From: Formosa sediminum
GTDB lineage: Bacteria; Bacteroidota; Bacteroidia; Flavobacteriales; Flavobacteriaceae
Direction: 5' to 3'
Length of the DNA stretch: 64,000 nucleotides
NCBI RefSeq assembly: GCF_007197735.1
Contig: NZ_CP041637.1
Location: 2,017,001-2,081,000 of the forward strand
The number at the start of each line of letters is the position of its first letter. The first letter of the stretch is position 1. Below, piece after piece: positions 17,147-28,261 of this stretch. The translations under genes and the position numbers were made by a program. The notes below the pieces were generated by a model. That model ran no database searches, was not told where the DNA came from, and saw nothing but the letters and a program-made list of their open reading frames with translations.

Positions 17147-19072
17147 ATGAAAAAGTTTTTAGTTGTTTTTGCATTGCTTCTAGTGGTGACTAACAATGTT
17201 TTTGCACAAAATTATAAGACACATAAAGTTAAACAAGGTGAAAAAATAGAGGATATTGCAAAAGAATATATGATAACTGTTAATGATATATATGCAATTA
17301 ATCCAAATGCTAAAAATGGTCTTAGAGCCAATATGGTTTTAATTATTCCAAATACTAAAGTTCAAGCAGAATTAAATACCGTTAAAGAACTTACAGGATA
17401 TAAGCAGCACCGTGTAAAACGTAAAGAAACGTTGTATGGTATTGCTAAAGATTATAAAGTAAGTGCTGATGAGATTAAAAAAGCAAATGTCTTTTTATAT
17501 TCAGAGCCCTTAAAAAAAGGAACTAAAATCAGAATTCCTGTTTTTGAGAGCAAACAAGTTTTAGAAGAAGTTGCTACAGTAGTAGACTTAACAAAACCTT
17601 ACGCGGTATTACCTAAAGAAGGGAAATGGCGCGTGGCCTATAAGTTTGGAATTACAGTTGAAGATTTAGAAGCATTAAATCCAGAAATGGAAGACGTTTT
17701 AAAAGTTGGAGACACTATAAAAGTACCAAATATTCCTAATACAAATGAAAAGGTTGTTGATGAAGCTTACGATTATTATGAAGTACAACCTAAAGAAGGT
17801 TTTTACCGTTTAAAGGTTAAATTAGGATTAGAAAGAGTCGAACTGGAAACGTTAAATCCACAATTGATAAATTCAGATTTAAAAGCAGGAATGGTACTTC
17901 GTATTCCTAAAACCAAAAATAGTGATGTAATTGGAATAATATCTAAACACCGATTAAAAGTTACAAATTTATCTCATAGTACCTTCAATCCCGAAACTAA
18001 ACACATCGCGATTTTAATGCCGTTTAAGTTAAATCAAGTGAGTTTAGATTCTATTCAAGTTGCAATGAATCAGGTTAGAAAAGATGGATACTTAAATTTT
18101 GCTTTAGAATTTCAAACAGGTGTTTTAATGGCTTTAGATTCTTTAAAAGCATTAGGAGTTTCTGTTAAAGTAGATGTTTACGATACCGAAAACAAAACCA
18201 GTACAATTAGTTCCTTAATTAACCAGCATAATTTTCAAGATTTAGATGCTGTTATTGGACCCTTATCGCAAGAAAGTGTAGAGTTTACTGCGCAACAATT
18301 ACATGTGTATAACGTTCCAGTAATATCACCTGTAACAAAAAAAGTTACTTTAAACAGTAATGTGTTTCAATCTCGACCTAGTGAAGATTTATTAAAACAA
18401 AAAGTTTTAAATTATTTTAAATCACGAGATAGTTTGGTAAATACCATTTTAATTTTCGATTCAAAAAGCGAATCTCAAAATGAAGTACTTAAGACTGCAT
18501 TTCCAGAGGGACATATTGTGAGATCGCGAAAAGATAAAGATGGAAAAGAAGCCCATTACGTACGTCAAGAAGATATAGTAAAATATTTAAAACCTGGTAA
18601 AAACGTTGTGTTTCTAGAAACAGAAGTTTCTGGATTTGCATCTAATGTAATAGGAACTTTAAATGCATTAAATTCAGATAAAACTCAAATTGTACTTGCC
18701 ACTACAGATTTAAATAGTGCGTTCGAAAATAGTGAAGTGTCTAACCGACACCTTTCTAATTTACACTTTCATTTTGCCTCTATATCTAAATCTTTTGACG
18801 ACGAAATAAATAACGGGTTCTTAAAATCGTATACAGATACCTACGGGGTAACGCCTGATAAAATTGCTGTTAGAGGGTTTGATTTAACTATGGATGTAGT
18901 GTTGCGTTTGGCAACCTCTACAGATTTATACAACTCGACTATAGATGCTCCGCTAACAGAATATATCGAAAATAAATTTGAGTATAAAAAAACGCCTTTT
19001 GGCGGCTATTATAACAACACGGTTTATTTGTTAGAATATAACGATTTAAAGATTGTTGAAGTAAAAAACTAA
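17147..19072 (+). CDS. LysM-repeat protein with C-terminal periplasmic-binding-fold domain
   Basis: A 641-residue exported protein. Residues 1-20 are a signal peptide ending VFAQ. Four LysM-like repeats follow at about 24-70 (HKVKQGEKIEDIAKEY), 78-126 (HRVKRKETLYGIAKDYKVS), 152-196 and 208-255. They would hold the protein to peptidoglycan. From about 285 the sequence resembles a type 1 periplasmic-binding fold (HIAILMPFKLNQVS, DAVIGPLSQESVEF, VPVISPVTKKV). This domain type can bind amino acids, but also occurs in peptidoglycan-synthesis regulators. There is no lipobox, so it is likely soluble in the periplasm. It follows guaA by 38 bp and precedes an OsmC gene by 4 bp. Confidence 0.88.
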   Translation: MKKFLVVFALLLVVTNNVFAQNYKTHKVKQGEKIEDIAKEYMITVNDIYAINPNAKNGLRANMVLIIPNTKVQAELNTVKELTGYKQHRVKRKETLYGIAKDYKVSADEIKKANVFLYSEPLKKGTKIRIPVFESKQVLEEVATVVDLTKPYAVLPKEGKWRVAYKFGITVEDLEALNPEMEDVLKVGDTIKVPNIPNTNEKVVDEAYDYYEVQPKEGFYRLKVKLGLERVELETLNPQLINSDLKAGMVLRIPKTKNSDVIGIISKHRLKVTNLSHSTFNPETKHIAILMPFKLNQVSLDSIQVAMNQVRKDGYLNFALEFQTGVLMALDSLKALGVSVKVDVYDTENKTSTISSLINQHNFQDLDAVIGPLSQESVEFTAQQLHVYNVPVISPVTKKVTLNSNVFQSRPSEDLLKQKVLNYFKSRDSLVNTILIFDSKSESQNEVLKTAFPEGHIVRSRKDKDGKEAHYVRQEDIVKYLKPGKNVVFLETEVSGFASNVIGTLNALNSDKTQIVLATTDLNSAFENSEVSNRHLSNLHFHFASISKSFDDEINNGFLKSYTDTYGVTPDKIAVRGFDLTMDVVLRLATSTDLYNSTIDAPLTEYIENKFEYKKTPFGGYYNNTVYLLEYNDLKIVEVKN

Positions 19073-19076
19073 ATAT

Positions 19077-19478
19077 ATGACATCTAAAGTAACTTATCTT
19101 GGTAATTTACGTACCGAGAACCTACATATTCAATCTGGAAACACTTATGTTACAGATGCACCAATAGATAATAATGGAAAAGGTGAAGCATTTTCGCCAA
19201 CAGATACTGTGGCTACAGGCTTTGCAAATTGTATGATGACTGTTATGGGTATTAAAGCTAATGGTTTAGATTATAATATGGAAGGAACAACTGCTGAAGT
19301 TACTAAACATATCTCTGCAGATCCGAGACGAATCTCTAAAATTGAAGTACAATTTAATTTTCCTATAAAAGCAGATAATAAGGTTAAAAAAATCTTAGAA
19401 CACACTGCTCAAACCTGTCCTGTACACTATAGTTTACATCCAGATATTGAAAAAGTTGTAACTTTTAATTGGAAGTAA
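19077..19478 (+). CDS. OsmC/Ohr family peroxiredoxin-like protein
   Basis: OsmC-family proteins reduce organic hydroperoxides in the cytoplasm using two cysteines. Both are present: Cys52 in TGFANCMMTVMG and Cys114 in HTAQTCPVHYSL. The 133-residue length fits the family. It begins MTSKVTYLGNLRTENLHIQSG and is only 4 bp after the LysM protein, so the two are likely co-transcribed. In a bacillithiol-making organism (bshC upstream) a low-molecular-weight thiol could serve as reductant; that is inference. Confidence 0.92.
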   Translation: MTSKVTYLGNLRTENLHIQSGNTYVTDAPIDNNGKGEAFSPTDTVATGFANCMMTVMGIKANGLDYNMEGTTAEVTKHISADPRRISKIEVQFNFPIKADNKVKKILEHTAQTCPVHYSLHPDIEKVVTFNWK

Positions 19479-19494
19479 ATCCATATAAAATGCT

Positions 19495-19740
19495 ATGATA
19501 GATCAGCTTAATCGAGACCTCTTAATTGAGTTGGCACATACTAAAATGCCCTTTGGTAAATATAAAGACAGGTATTTAATAGATTTACCAGAGTTTTATA
19601 TTGTGTGGTATAACAACAAAGGCTTTCCTAAAGGAAAAATAGGAGATCAATTACGTATGGTCTACGAATTAAAATTGAATGGTCTTGAAGGCCTTATACG
19701 AAACATAAAACAGAAATATCCAAATCCAAAAAAGCATTAA
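19495..19740 (+). CDS. DUF3820 family protein
   Basis: An 81-residue protein matching DUF3820: MPFGKYKDRYLIDLPEFYIVWY followed by a GFPKGKIGDQL segment and a helical end. Read in order, the core is MPFGKYKDRYLIDLPEFYI then VWYNNKGFPKG. The family is small, cytoplasmic and of unproven role. The motif resembles the extra domain at the C-terminus of the exonuclease encoded at 4567, hinting at a nucleic-acid-linked function. It lies 16 bp after the OsmC gene, and its stop codon falls inside the following terminator. Confidence 0.85.
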   Translation: MIDQLNRDLLIELAHTKMPFGKYKDRYLIDLPEFYIVWYNNKGFPKGKIGDQLRMVYELKLNGLEGLIRNIKQKYPNPKKH

Positions 19741-19769
19741 AACAAAACTATTGTTTCAATGCTTTTTTT
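19731..19769 (+). terminator. Terminator after the DUF3820 gene
   Basis: AAAGCATT and AATGCTTT, plus inner AAACAA and TTGTTT, form a long stem interrupted by a small bulge and followed by seven T residues. The stem starts inside the last codons of the gene. Confidence 0.85.
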
Positions 19770-19935
19770 GTTGAAAACTTTAGCAATATTCTTGATACGT
19801 TTTTCTGCTTTATACTAATGTGTTTGTTTATAGTGTGTTGTAAAGTGGTTTTGGTAAATAAACATCTTTTTACGATGTTTATCTTTTAATCGGAATTAAA
19901 ATAGATAAGGGTACTTAATTCTCAATTGTTCTTTG

Positions 19936-19943
19936 TAAATTTG
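19936..19943 (+). promoter_or_regulatory. -7 element of the pyrG promoter
   Basis: TAAATTTG matches the Bacteroidetes -7 consensus and lies 20 bp before the pyrG ATG. The -33 position has TTA (19915-19917) rather than TTG. Confidence 0.62.
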
Positions 19944-19954
19944 CCTGCGTTTAA

Positions 19955-21577
<1,623 letters not shown>

Positions 21578-21689
21578 TGCCAGATTGTCATAATTTAAAA
21601 AGTGGTCACCTTTTTGAGTAGCATACTCATACTACGTAATTCTACAGACTGTTCTGTAAGAGTTCAATTTATACCTAGAATATAATTAG

Positions 21690-23591
21690 ATGGAAGAAAA
21701 GAAATTAGACCTTAATTCGGTCATAGGATTTATCCTAATCTTTGGAATTTTAATGTTTATGCTTTGGCAAAATCAGCCAACTCCAGAAGAGTTAGAAGCT
21801 CAAGAACAAGCTAAACAAGAGCAAGTAGAAGCCGAAAAAAAGGCTACCGAAAAACATGAAACCTTAAATACATCTTCTGAAGATTTTTCAGTAGCATCAG
21901 TAACCGATTCATTACAATTAGAAGCGTTAAAAAATAAATTAGGAGCTTTTGCTTATTCTTCTACATTACCATCAGCAACTAATAATGTTACTGAAGTAGA
22001 AACTGAATTATTCGATTTAAAGTTTAGTAACAAAGGTGGATTTATTTCAGAACTTAGACTTAAAAAATTCGATAATTTCGATTCTCTTCCGTTATACCTT
22101 ATAAAAGATCAAAGTGCAGCTTTTAATATTACTTTTAATACTACAGATAGTCGCGTTTTAAATACTCAAGATTTATTTTTTCAACCTACAATTTCTAAAA
22201 ACGGAGAAAATACTGTAGTTTCTATGAAACTTAAAGTATCTGAGTCTAAATTTTTAGAATATCGTTACGAGCTAAAACCTGATAATTACATGATGGATTT
22301 TTCAATCCGTTCTCAAGGTTTAAGCGATGTCATTAACAGTTCTCAAGTTGTTAATCTAGATTGGAAACAAAAAATGTATCGTACGGATAAAAGTGCAGAC
22401 TACGAAAACCGTTACACACGTTTAACCTATCAGCACGATGGTGGAAAAATTGATAAATTAAGCCCAACTAGTGATGACGATGAAAAAGAAGAAGATGTAA
22501 CTTGGTTATCTTACAGACAACATTTTTTTAGCTCTATTTTAGTTTCAGAAAAACCATTTAATACAGCCGATTTAGTTTCAGAAAATTTATTAGAAAAAGA
22601 CGACGATGATGCTGTGTTTACTAAACTTTATGCCTCTACAGTTCCATTAAATATAGAAGGAGGAGAAATTAATGCCCCTTTAAAATTTTATTTTGGTCCT
22701 ACAGATAATAAAATACTAAAGCAATATGCATATAATTTAGACGATAGTATACCATTTGGTTGGGGTATTTTTGGTTGGATAAACCGTTACGTATTTGTTC
22801 CAATATTTGCCTTTTTAAGTGGTATGATGCCTTACGGAATCGCTATTATAGTAATGACTATTTTAGTGAGAATAGTAATGTCACCAGTAACGTATAAATC
22901 GTATTTATCTCAGGCTAAGATGAAAATTCTGAAACCAGAAATTAATGAGATTAACGAGAAGTACAAAGATAATGCCATGAAAAAGCAACAAGAAACAATG
23001 GCGTTATACAGTAAAGCAGGAGCGAGCCCTATGGCTGGTTGTTTACCTGGTTTATTACAAATACCTGTATTTTATGCTCTATTTCAGTTTTTCCCGTCGG
23101 CATTCGATTTAAGACATAAAAGTTTCCTTTGGGCAGAAGATTTATCATCTTATGATACCATTGCAGAATTACCTTTTAAAATTCCATTTTATGGCGATCA
23201 TATTAGTTTATTCCCAATATTAGCCTCTGTAGCCATTTTCTTTTATATGCGAATGACAACAGGACAACAAGCAGCATCGCAACCTACACAAGAAGGGATG
23301 CCAGATATGGGGAAAATGATGAAATATATGATTTATTTCTCTCCGTTAATGATGTTGGTGTTCTTTAATAACTATGCCTCTGGTTTAAGTTTGTATTACT
23401 TTATTTCTAACTTAATAACAATCGGGATTATGTTAGTGATTAAAAACTTCATTATCGACGAAGATAAAATTCATGCTAAAATACAAGAGAATAAGAAAAA
23501 GCCTAAAAAAGAGAATCGTTTTCAGAAGAAAATGAAAGACATGATGGAACAGGCAGAACAGCAAAAACAAATGCAAAATCGTAAAAAATAA
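21690..23591 (+). CDS. yidC: Membrane protein insertase YidC
   Basis: YidC inserts and folds inner-membrane proteins, alone or with Sec. The 633-residue protein has an N-terminal membrane anchor (residues 9-24, VIGFILIFGILMFML), a large periplasmic beta domain (about 85-340), then the conserved 60KD_IMP core with five membrane segments (about 365-585). The positively charged cytoplasmic loop EINEKYKDNAMKKQQETMAL and GCLPGLLQIPVFYALFQFF are family hallmarks. The end is strongly basic and Gln/Met-rich, which may contact ribosomes. With ftsY and secA in the same window, three core translocation factors are close by. Confidence 0.97.
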   Translation: MEEKKLDLNSVIGFILIFGILMFMLWQNQPTPEELEAQEQAKQEQVEAEKKATEKHETLNTSSEDFSVASVTDSLQLEALKNKLGAFAYSSTLPSATNNVTEVETELFDLKFSNKGGFISELRLKKFDNFDSLPLYLIKDQSAAFNITFNTTDSRVLNTQDLFFQPTISKNGENTVVSMKLKVSESKFLEYRYELKPDNYMMDFSIRSQGLSDVINSSQVVNLDWKQKMYRTDKSADYENRYTRLTYQHDGGKIDKLSPTSDDDEKEEDVTWLSYRQHFFSSILVSEKPFNTADLVSENLLEKDDDDAVFTKLYASTVPLNIEGGEINAPLKFYFGPTDNKILKQYAYNLDDSIPFGWGIFGWINRYVFVPIFAFLSGMMPYGIAIIVMTILVRIVMSPVTYKSYLSQAKMKILKPEINEINEKYKDNAMKKQQETMALYSKAGASPMAGCLPGLLQIPVFYALFQFFPSAFDLRHKSFLWAEDLSSYDTIAELPFKIPFYGDHISLFPILASVAIFFYMRMTTGQQAASQPTQEGMPDMGKMMKYMIYFSPLMMLVFFNNYASGLSLYYFISNLITIGIMLVIKNFIIDEDKIHAKIQENKKKPKKENRFQKKMKDMMEQAEQQKQMQNRKK

Positions 23592-23594
23592 GTT

Positions 23595-23621
23595 AAAGCT
23601 GCCTTAATTGGCAGCTTTTTT
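23595..23621 (+). terminator. Terminator after yidC
   Basis: AAAGCTGCC and GGCAGCTTT form a 9-bp stem around TTAATT and are followed by a T-run, 3 bp after the yidC stop. A possible TTG start for the next gene (23608) lies inside this hairpin and is rejected for that reason. Confidence 0.9.
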
Positions 23622-23661
23622 GTTAATTGTAGTTTTTAATAATCGTATACATTATAGTCTT

Positions 23662-24360
23662 ATGAAAAATTTATTATCTGTATTATTAATCTGTGTCGTA
23701 GGAACATTAATGGCACAAAATGTAAACCAGTTAGATGAGAATGGAAAACGACATGGAGTTTGGAAAAAGAATTTTGAAGGTACAAAGGTATTGCGTTACG
23801 AGGGGCAATTTTCCCACGGTAAAGAAGTAGGAACCTTTAAATTTTATAAAAACCTAGGAAATAAACCGGTATTAACCGCTATAAAAACATTCGATCCTAA
23901 TAGTGATATTGCAGAAGTACAATTTTTGTCATCCTTACAAAAGGTGATAAGTAAAGGTAAAATGAAAGGCAAATTATATATTGGAGATTGGCAATATTTC
24001 CATAATAATTCAGACAAAATTATGATTACCGAAACGTATAATAATAACGGTAAACTGGAAGGCGAACGTTTGGTATACTACGATAATGGTAAAATCGCAG
24101 AGCGTGCCTTCTATAAAAATGGGTTATTAGAAGGAACATCTACCTGGTATTCAGAAAAAGAGGTGGTATTAAAAGAGTTTAATTATGTACATGATAAGTT
24201 GCAAGGAAAGTCTAAATACTACGACCTAGATGGAAATTTAATAGCAGAAGGTGCTTATAAGAACGATAAAAAAACAGGGACTTGGAACTTTTACAAAGAT
24301 GGCGAGTTAGAAGATTCTAAAGATTATACTTCCCATAGTAAAAATCCCTACAAACAATAA
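23662..24360 (+). CDS. Exported MORN-repeat (toxin-antitoxin YwqK-like) protein
   Basis: A 232-residue exported protein with a signal peptide (MKNLLSVLLICVVGTLMAQ). It has repeated short motifs of the MORN/YwqK type: NGKRHGVWKKNFEG near residue 25, GKLEGERLVYYDNGKIAERAF, NGLLEGTSTWYSEK, DKLQGKSKYYDLDGN and NDKKTGTWNFYKDGE. Such repeats make beta-hairpin sheets; in flavobacteria these proteins are common and of unknown role. I use ATG 23662 because the upstream in-frame TTG lies in the yidC terminator and would bury the signal peptide. Despite the family name often attached, nothing shows a toxin-antitoxin function. Confidence 0.82.
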   Translation: MKNLLSVLLICVVGTLMAQNVNQLDENGKRHGVWKKNFEGTKVLRYEGQFSHGKEVGTFKFYKNLGNKPVLTAIKTFDPNSDIAEVQFLSSLQKVISKGKMKGKLYIGDWQYFHNNSDKIMITETYNNNGKLEGERLVYYDNGKIAERAFYKNGLLEGTSTWYSEKEVVLKEFNYVHDKLQGKSKYYDLDGNLIAEGAYKNDKKTGTWNFYKDGELEDSKDYTSHSKNPYKQ

Positions 24361-24367
24361 ATAATAC

Positions 24368-24406
24368 AAAAATTCCAGTTTAAATACATATCGGAATTTT
24401 TATTTT
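24368..24406 (+). terminator. Possible terminator before mnmA
   Basis: AAAAATTCC and GGAATTTTT form a 9-bp stem with a 16-base loop, followed by ATTTT. It is AT-rich and moderately convincing. Confidence 0.5.
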
Positions 24407-24437
24407 CCATGCTTAGGCGTGTAGTAAATTAAAACAC

Positions 24438-25625
24438 ATGAAACGAGTAATTGTTGGACTTTCAGGAGGTGTAGACTCTAGTGTTGCAGCATATATTTTA
24501 CAGCAACAAGGTTATGAGGTTATCGGGCTATTTATGAAAAACTGGCACGACGACTCTGTAACTATTTCAGACGAATGTCCGTGGTTAGACGATAGTAACG
24601 ATGCCATGTTGGTAGCAGAAAAGTTAGGGATCCCTTTCCAAACGGTAGATTTAAGCGAGCAGTATAAAGAACGTATCGTAGACTATATGTTTAAAGAATA
24701 CGAAAATGGTCGTACACCTAATCCGGATGTATTATGTAATCGCGAAATTAAGTTTGATGTATTTATGAAGATAGCATTAGACTTAGGTGCAGATTATGTG
24801 GCTACTGGACACTATTGTAGAAAAGGGACTTTAAATGAAGGTGAAACAGAAACCTATCAACTTCTTGCAGGAGTCGATGGTAATAAAGATCAGTCGTATT
24901 TCTTATGTCAACTATCTCAAGACCAATTAGCAAAAGCACTATTTCCTATAGGAGAACTCACTAAACCTGAAGTTCGTAAAATTGCAGCAGAATTAGATTT
25001 AATTACTGCCGATAAAAAAGACTCTCAGGGTCTATGTTTTATTGGTAAAGTTCGTTTGCCAGAATTTCTTCAACAACAATTAAAACCTAAAGACGGGGTG
25101 ATTGTTGAAGTTGAAAAAGATCATGACTACTATTTAAATACCCAAACTCAGTTTGAATCAAAGTTAGAAGAACTTAAATATTTAACTACAAAGAAAACAT
25201 ATTCAGTGTCCGATGGAAAAATTGTAGGTAAACATCAAGGTGCCCATTACTTTACTAAAGGACAGCGCAAAGGTTTAGGTGTTGGTGGCACAGTAGAACC
25301 TTTATTTGTTATCGACACAGACGTTAACGAAAATGTCATTTATACAGGACAAGGACATGCTCATCCAGGATTATTTAAATCGGCACTTTTCGTAACAAAC
25401 GAAGAAGAACATTGGATTCGTGAAGACTTAAAACTCGAACAAAATCAGACCATGAATGTCATGGCTAGAATTCGTTACAGACAGCCCTTACAAAAAGCAA
25501 AATTATACAAAGTAGATAAAGGGTTATATGTAGAGTTTGAAACACCTCAATCAGCCATAACCGAAGGTCAATTTGTAGCATGGTACTTAGACGATGAATT
25601 AGTAGGTTCAGGAGTTATTTCTTAA
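24438..25625 (+). CDS. mnmA: tRNA-specific 2-thiouridylase MnmA
   Basis: MnmA activates and thiolates U34 of tRNAs for Lys, Glu and Gln. The N-terminal PP-loop is [17 protein letters not shown]. The catalytic cysteines are in [13 protein letters not shown] and [16 protein letters not shown], and the tRNA-contacting GHYCRK segment is present. The 395-residue length includes the C-terminal beta-barrel domain. A stretch near residues 215-255 (about [20 protein letters not shown]) looks like a lineage insertion. It is one of three tRNA/ribosome sulfur-modification genes here, with rimO and mtaB. Confidence 0.97.
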   Translation: MKRVIVGLSGGVDSSVAAYILQQQGYEVIGLFMKNWHDDSVTISDECPWLDDSNDAMLVAEKLGIPFQTVDLSEQYKERIVDYMFKEYENGRTPNPDVLCNREIKFDVFMKIALDLGADYVATGHYCRKGTLNEGETETYQLLAGVDGNKDQSYFLCQLSQDQLAKALFPIGELTKPEVRKIAAELDLITADKKDSQGLCFIGKVRLPEFLQQQLKPKDGVIVEVEKDHDYYLNTQTQFESKLEELKYLTTKKTYSVSDGKIVGKHQGAHYFTKGQRKGLGVGGTVEPLFVIDTDVNENVIYTGQGHAHPGLFKSALFVTNEEEHWIREDLKLEQNQTMNVMARIRYRQPLQKAKLYKVDKGLYVEFETPQSAITEGQFVAWYLDDELVGSGVIS

Positions 25626-25650
25626 CTTGTAAGCACATAAACAATGTTAT

Positions 25651-27255
25651 ATGGCTTCAAGATTACTAATTTTACTTTTTATTGGTGTTCAGTTGCAGGG
25701 TTTTGCACAACAAGATGCTTGGGTTTATTTTTCCGATAAAGAACAGGTAGAGACGTCACTTGCAAACCCAACAACTATTTTAAGCCAAAAAGCAATAGAG
25801 AGAAAACAACGCTTTGGTATTAAAATAGATGCTAGAGATGTTCCTGTTAACGAAGCGTATATTACTACACTAAAAGCTTTAGATGATGTTCTGGTATTAG
25901 CAAAATCTAAATGGTTTAATGCTGTACATGTTCGAGGGAGTGAAACCGCTATTAGAGCACTTTTAAATTTCTCATTTGTTTCTGAAATTGTTTTTGCAGA
26001 TAAAACACTAGCTTCTACCGCTAAAATTGTAAGTACAGGGATGTTTTTCAAACAAACGTCAACTTCAGAATTTGTGTATGGAGATACAGCTAATCAGGTA
26101 GAAATGATTCAGGTGAATGCACTACACGAAAATAATTTTACAGGAACAGGAATTACTGTTGCTATTTTAGATGCTGGTTTTCCTAATGTAAATACCATTT
26201 CAGGTTTTCAAAATTTAAGAACACATAATAATATATTGGGTGTTTATGATTTTGTAGCACGAGAAACAGATGTATACGATAATACAAAAGACGAACATGG
26301 TACTCTTGTTTTAAGTACAATGGCTGGATATATAGAAAATACATTTGTGGGTACGGCACCAGATGCTTCTTATTATTTATTTATAACAGAAGATACTAAT
26401 GCCGAGAATCCGTTGGAAGAAAGTTTATGGGTTGAAGCTGCCGAACGCGCAGATAGTTTGGGCGTAGATATTATTAACTCGTCATTAGGGTATAAATCTT
26501 TCGATAATCCCAATTACGATTATAGTAATGAAGACTTAGATGGTAAAACAGCATTTATAACACAAGGGGCTAACATAGCTGCCGAAAAAGGAATTTTAGT
26601 AGTAACGTCTGCGGGAAATTCTGGTACATCCGGAGTTGGCGCACCGGCAGATTCTGAAGCCGTATTTTCAATAGGAGCCGTAGATGCTTCAGGAGAATAT
26701 GCTTATTTTAGTTCTCAAGGTTCAGCAATTCAACCGTCAATAAAACCAGATGTTACAGCTCAAGGTTTAGGTAGTGTGGTTATTAATAAAACCAATCAAA
26801 TAGAGACTGTAAATGGCACTTCTTTAAGTGCACCTATTTTAGCAGGTGGATTGGCATGTTTATGGCAGGCGTTACCAGAACTTTCATCTACTGCACTTAT
26901 GGAATTGGTAAGAGCATCATCTTCACAATATAACAATCCAGATTATCTATTAGGGTACGGCATTCCTAATTTAGCTACAGCATATAATAATGGTATTTTA
27001 AGTGTTAGTGATGTTACAACAGGGGATAAACTATCTATGTATCCAAATCCTACTCAAAATCACGTGTTTTTCAATACAACTTTAAACGGATCTGATTTGC
27101 ACATTAAGGTGTTTGATGTTTTGGGTAAATGTATATTAACAGAAACTTTAGAGACTAACGAAAGTTTAGATGTGTCTGTATTAAAAAATGGGATTTATCT
27201 TTTACAAATTTCTACAAGAAATAGAACTGTTACTAAAAAACTTATTAAAAATTAA
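25651..27255 (+). CDS. Secreted S8 family (subtilisin-like) serine peptidase with T9SS sorting domain
   Basis: A 534-residue secreted protease. The signal peptide ends near GFAQQ (residue 20), then comes an N-terminal propeptide-like region (to about 145). The catalytic triad is visible: Asp in VAILDAGFPN, His in KDEHGTLVLSTMAG, and Ser in VNGTSLSAPILAGG, with the oxyanion Asn in TSAGNSGT. The last ~80 residues (LSMYPNPTQNHVFFN to KKLIKN) form a type A T9SS sorting domain, so it should be secreted across the outer membrane. Its stop overlaps the next gene by one base. Confidence 0.95.
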   Translation: MASRLLILLFIGVQLQGFAQQDAWVYFSDKEQVETSLANPTTILSQKAIERKQRFGIKIDARDVPVNEAYITTLKALDDVLVLAKSKWFNAVHVRGSETAIRALLNFSFVSEIVFADKTLASTAKIVSTGMFFKQTSTSEFVYGDTANQVEMIQVNALHENNFTGTGITVAILDAGFPNVNTISGFQNLRTHNNILGVYDFVARETDVYDNTKDEHGTLVLSTMAGYIENTFVGTAPDASYYLFITEDTNAENPLEESLWVEAAERADSLGVDIINSSLGYKSFDNPNYDYSNEDLDGKTAFITQGANIAAEKGILVVTSAGNSGTSGVGAPADSEAVFSIGAVDASGEYAYFSSQGSAIQPSIKPDVTAQGLGSVVINKTNQIETVNGTSLSAPILAGGLACLWQALPELSSTALMELVRASSSQYNNPDYLLGYGIPNLATAYNNGILSVSDVTTGDKLSMYPNPTQNHVFFNTTLNGSDLHIKVFDVLGKCILTETLETNESLDVSVLKNGIYLLQISTRNRTVTKKLIKN

Positions 27256-28196
27256 TGCAAAATACAATTACTTCACTTTTTAATATACAATATCCAATCA
27301 TTCAAGCAGGAATGGTTTGGAATAGCGGATGGAAATTAGCTGCTGCAGCAAGTAATTCTGGAATTTTAGGATTAATAGGAGCAGGTTCTATGTATCCAGA
27401 AGTGTTACGTGAACATATTCAGAAATGTAAAAAAGTAACAACAAAGCCGTTTGGAGTAAATGTGCCCATGTTGTATCCTAACATTGAAGAACTTATGGCT
27501 GTAATTGTGGAGGAAGAAGTGAAAATTGTTTTTACTGCTGCAGGGAATCCAAATACATGGACGTCTTGGTTAAAATCACGTGGCATAATTGTAGTGCACG
27601 TGGTTAGTAGTGTAAAATTTGCATTAAAAGCTCAAGCTGCAGGTGTAGATGCTATTGTTGCCGAGGGTTTTGAAGCAGGTGGACATAATGGTAGAGACGA
27701 GACTACAACGTTAACCTTAATCCCAATGGTAAAAGCGAAAATAAATATCCCTTTAATTGCAGCAGGAGGAATTGCAACTGGGCAAGGCATGTTAGCGGCC
27801 ATGGTATTAGGTGCAGATGGTGTGCAAATCGGAAGTCGGTTTGTGGCAAGTACAGAATCTTCAGCACATATAAATTTTAAAGAAACTGTTATTAATACTA
27901 AAGAAGGAGACACACAATTAACTTTAAAAGAATTGGCTCCTGTACGTTTAATTAAAAACAAATTTTATAACGATGTTCAAGCCTTATATGCAAAAGGTAC
28001 CACTGCTGAAGAATTAAAAGTCTTTTTAGGTCGGGGGCGGTCTAAACGTGGTATGTTTGAAGGCGATTTAGAAGAAGGTGAGTTAGAGATTGGTCAAGTG
28101 GCTGGTTTAATTCACGACATTAAGCCCGTTTCAGCGATTGTGTCTAATATAATATCAGAATTTGAGCAGGCTAAGGCTCAATTATCATCTTTATAA
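27255..28196 (+). CDS. NAD(P)H-dependent flavin oxidoreductase (nitronate monooxygenase/FabK-like)
   Basis: A 313-residue FMN-binding TIM-barrel enzyme of the 2-nitropropane dioxygenase family. It starts NTITSLFNIQYPIIQAGMVW and shows GLIGAGSMYPEVLREHI, the conserved EGFEAGGHNGRDETTT motif with the catalytic-type His, and AAGGIATGQGMLAAMVLGA then GVQIGSRF for FMN phosphate binding. Relatives oxidise propionate-3-nitronate or act as enoyl-ACP reductases; I cannot decide from sequence alone. The ATG overlaps the peptidase stop (TAATG), a coupling with no clear functional logic. Confidence 0.92.
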   Translation: MQNTITSLFNIQYPIIQAGMVWNSGWKLAAAASNSGILGLIGAGSMYPEVLREHIQKCKKVTTKPFGVNVPMLYPNIEELMAVIVEEEVKIVFTAAGNPNTWTSWLKSRGIIVVHVVSSVKFALKAQAAGVDAIVAEGFEAGGHNGRDETTTLTLIPMVKAKINIPLIAAGGIATGQGMLAAMVLGADGVQIGSRFVASTESSAHINFKETVINTKEGDTQLTLKELAPVRLIKNKFYNDVQALYAKGTTAEELKVFLGRGRSKRGMFEGDLEEGELEIGQVAGLIHDIKPVSAIVSNIISEFEQAKAQLSSL

Positions 28197-28235
28197 AATT
28201 TTAATAAAAGGTAGGTTTTAGCCTGTTTTAAGTGA

Positions 28236-28243
28236 TACCTTTG
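28236..28243 (+). promoter_or_regulatory. -7 element of the MATE gene promoter
   Basis: TACCTTTG fits TAnnTTTG. It overlaps the reading frame if a GTG at 28232 were the start, which argues for the GTG at 28262, 18 bp downstream of the box, as the real start. Confidence 0.55.
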
Positions 28244-28261
28244 CACAACAAAAATTTAAGC

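Noticed and set aside
23608-23661. TTG start adding 18 residues to the MORN-like protein
   Set aside because: It lies inside the yidC terminator hairpin and would bury the signal peptide that starts at ATG 23662.
23662-24360. Toxin-antitoxin component
   Set aside because: The YwqK/MORN family name is sometimes linked to toxin-antitoxin systems, but this is an exported repeat protein with no partner gene, so I do not claim that role.
28232-28261. GTG start adding 10 residues to the MATE transporter
   Set aside because: A -7 promoter box (28236-28243) lies inside this stretch; GTG 28262 fits both the promoter distance and the family N-terminus.
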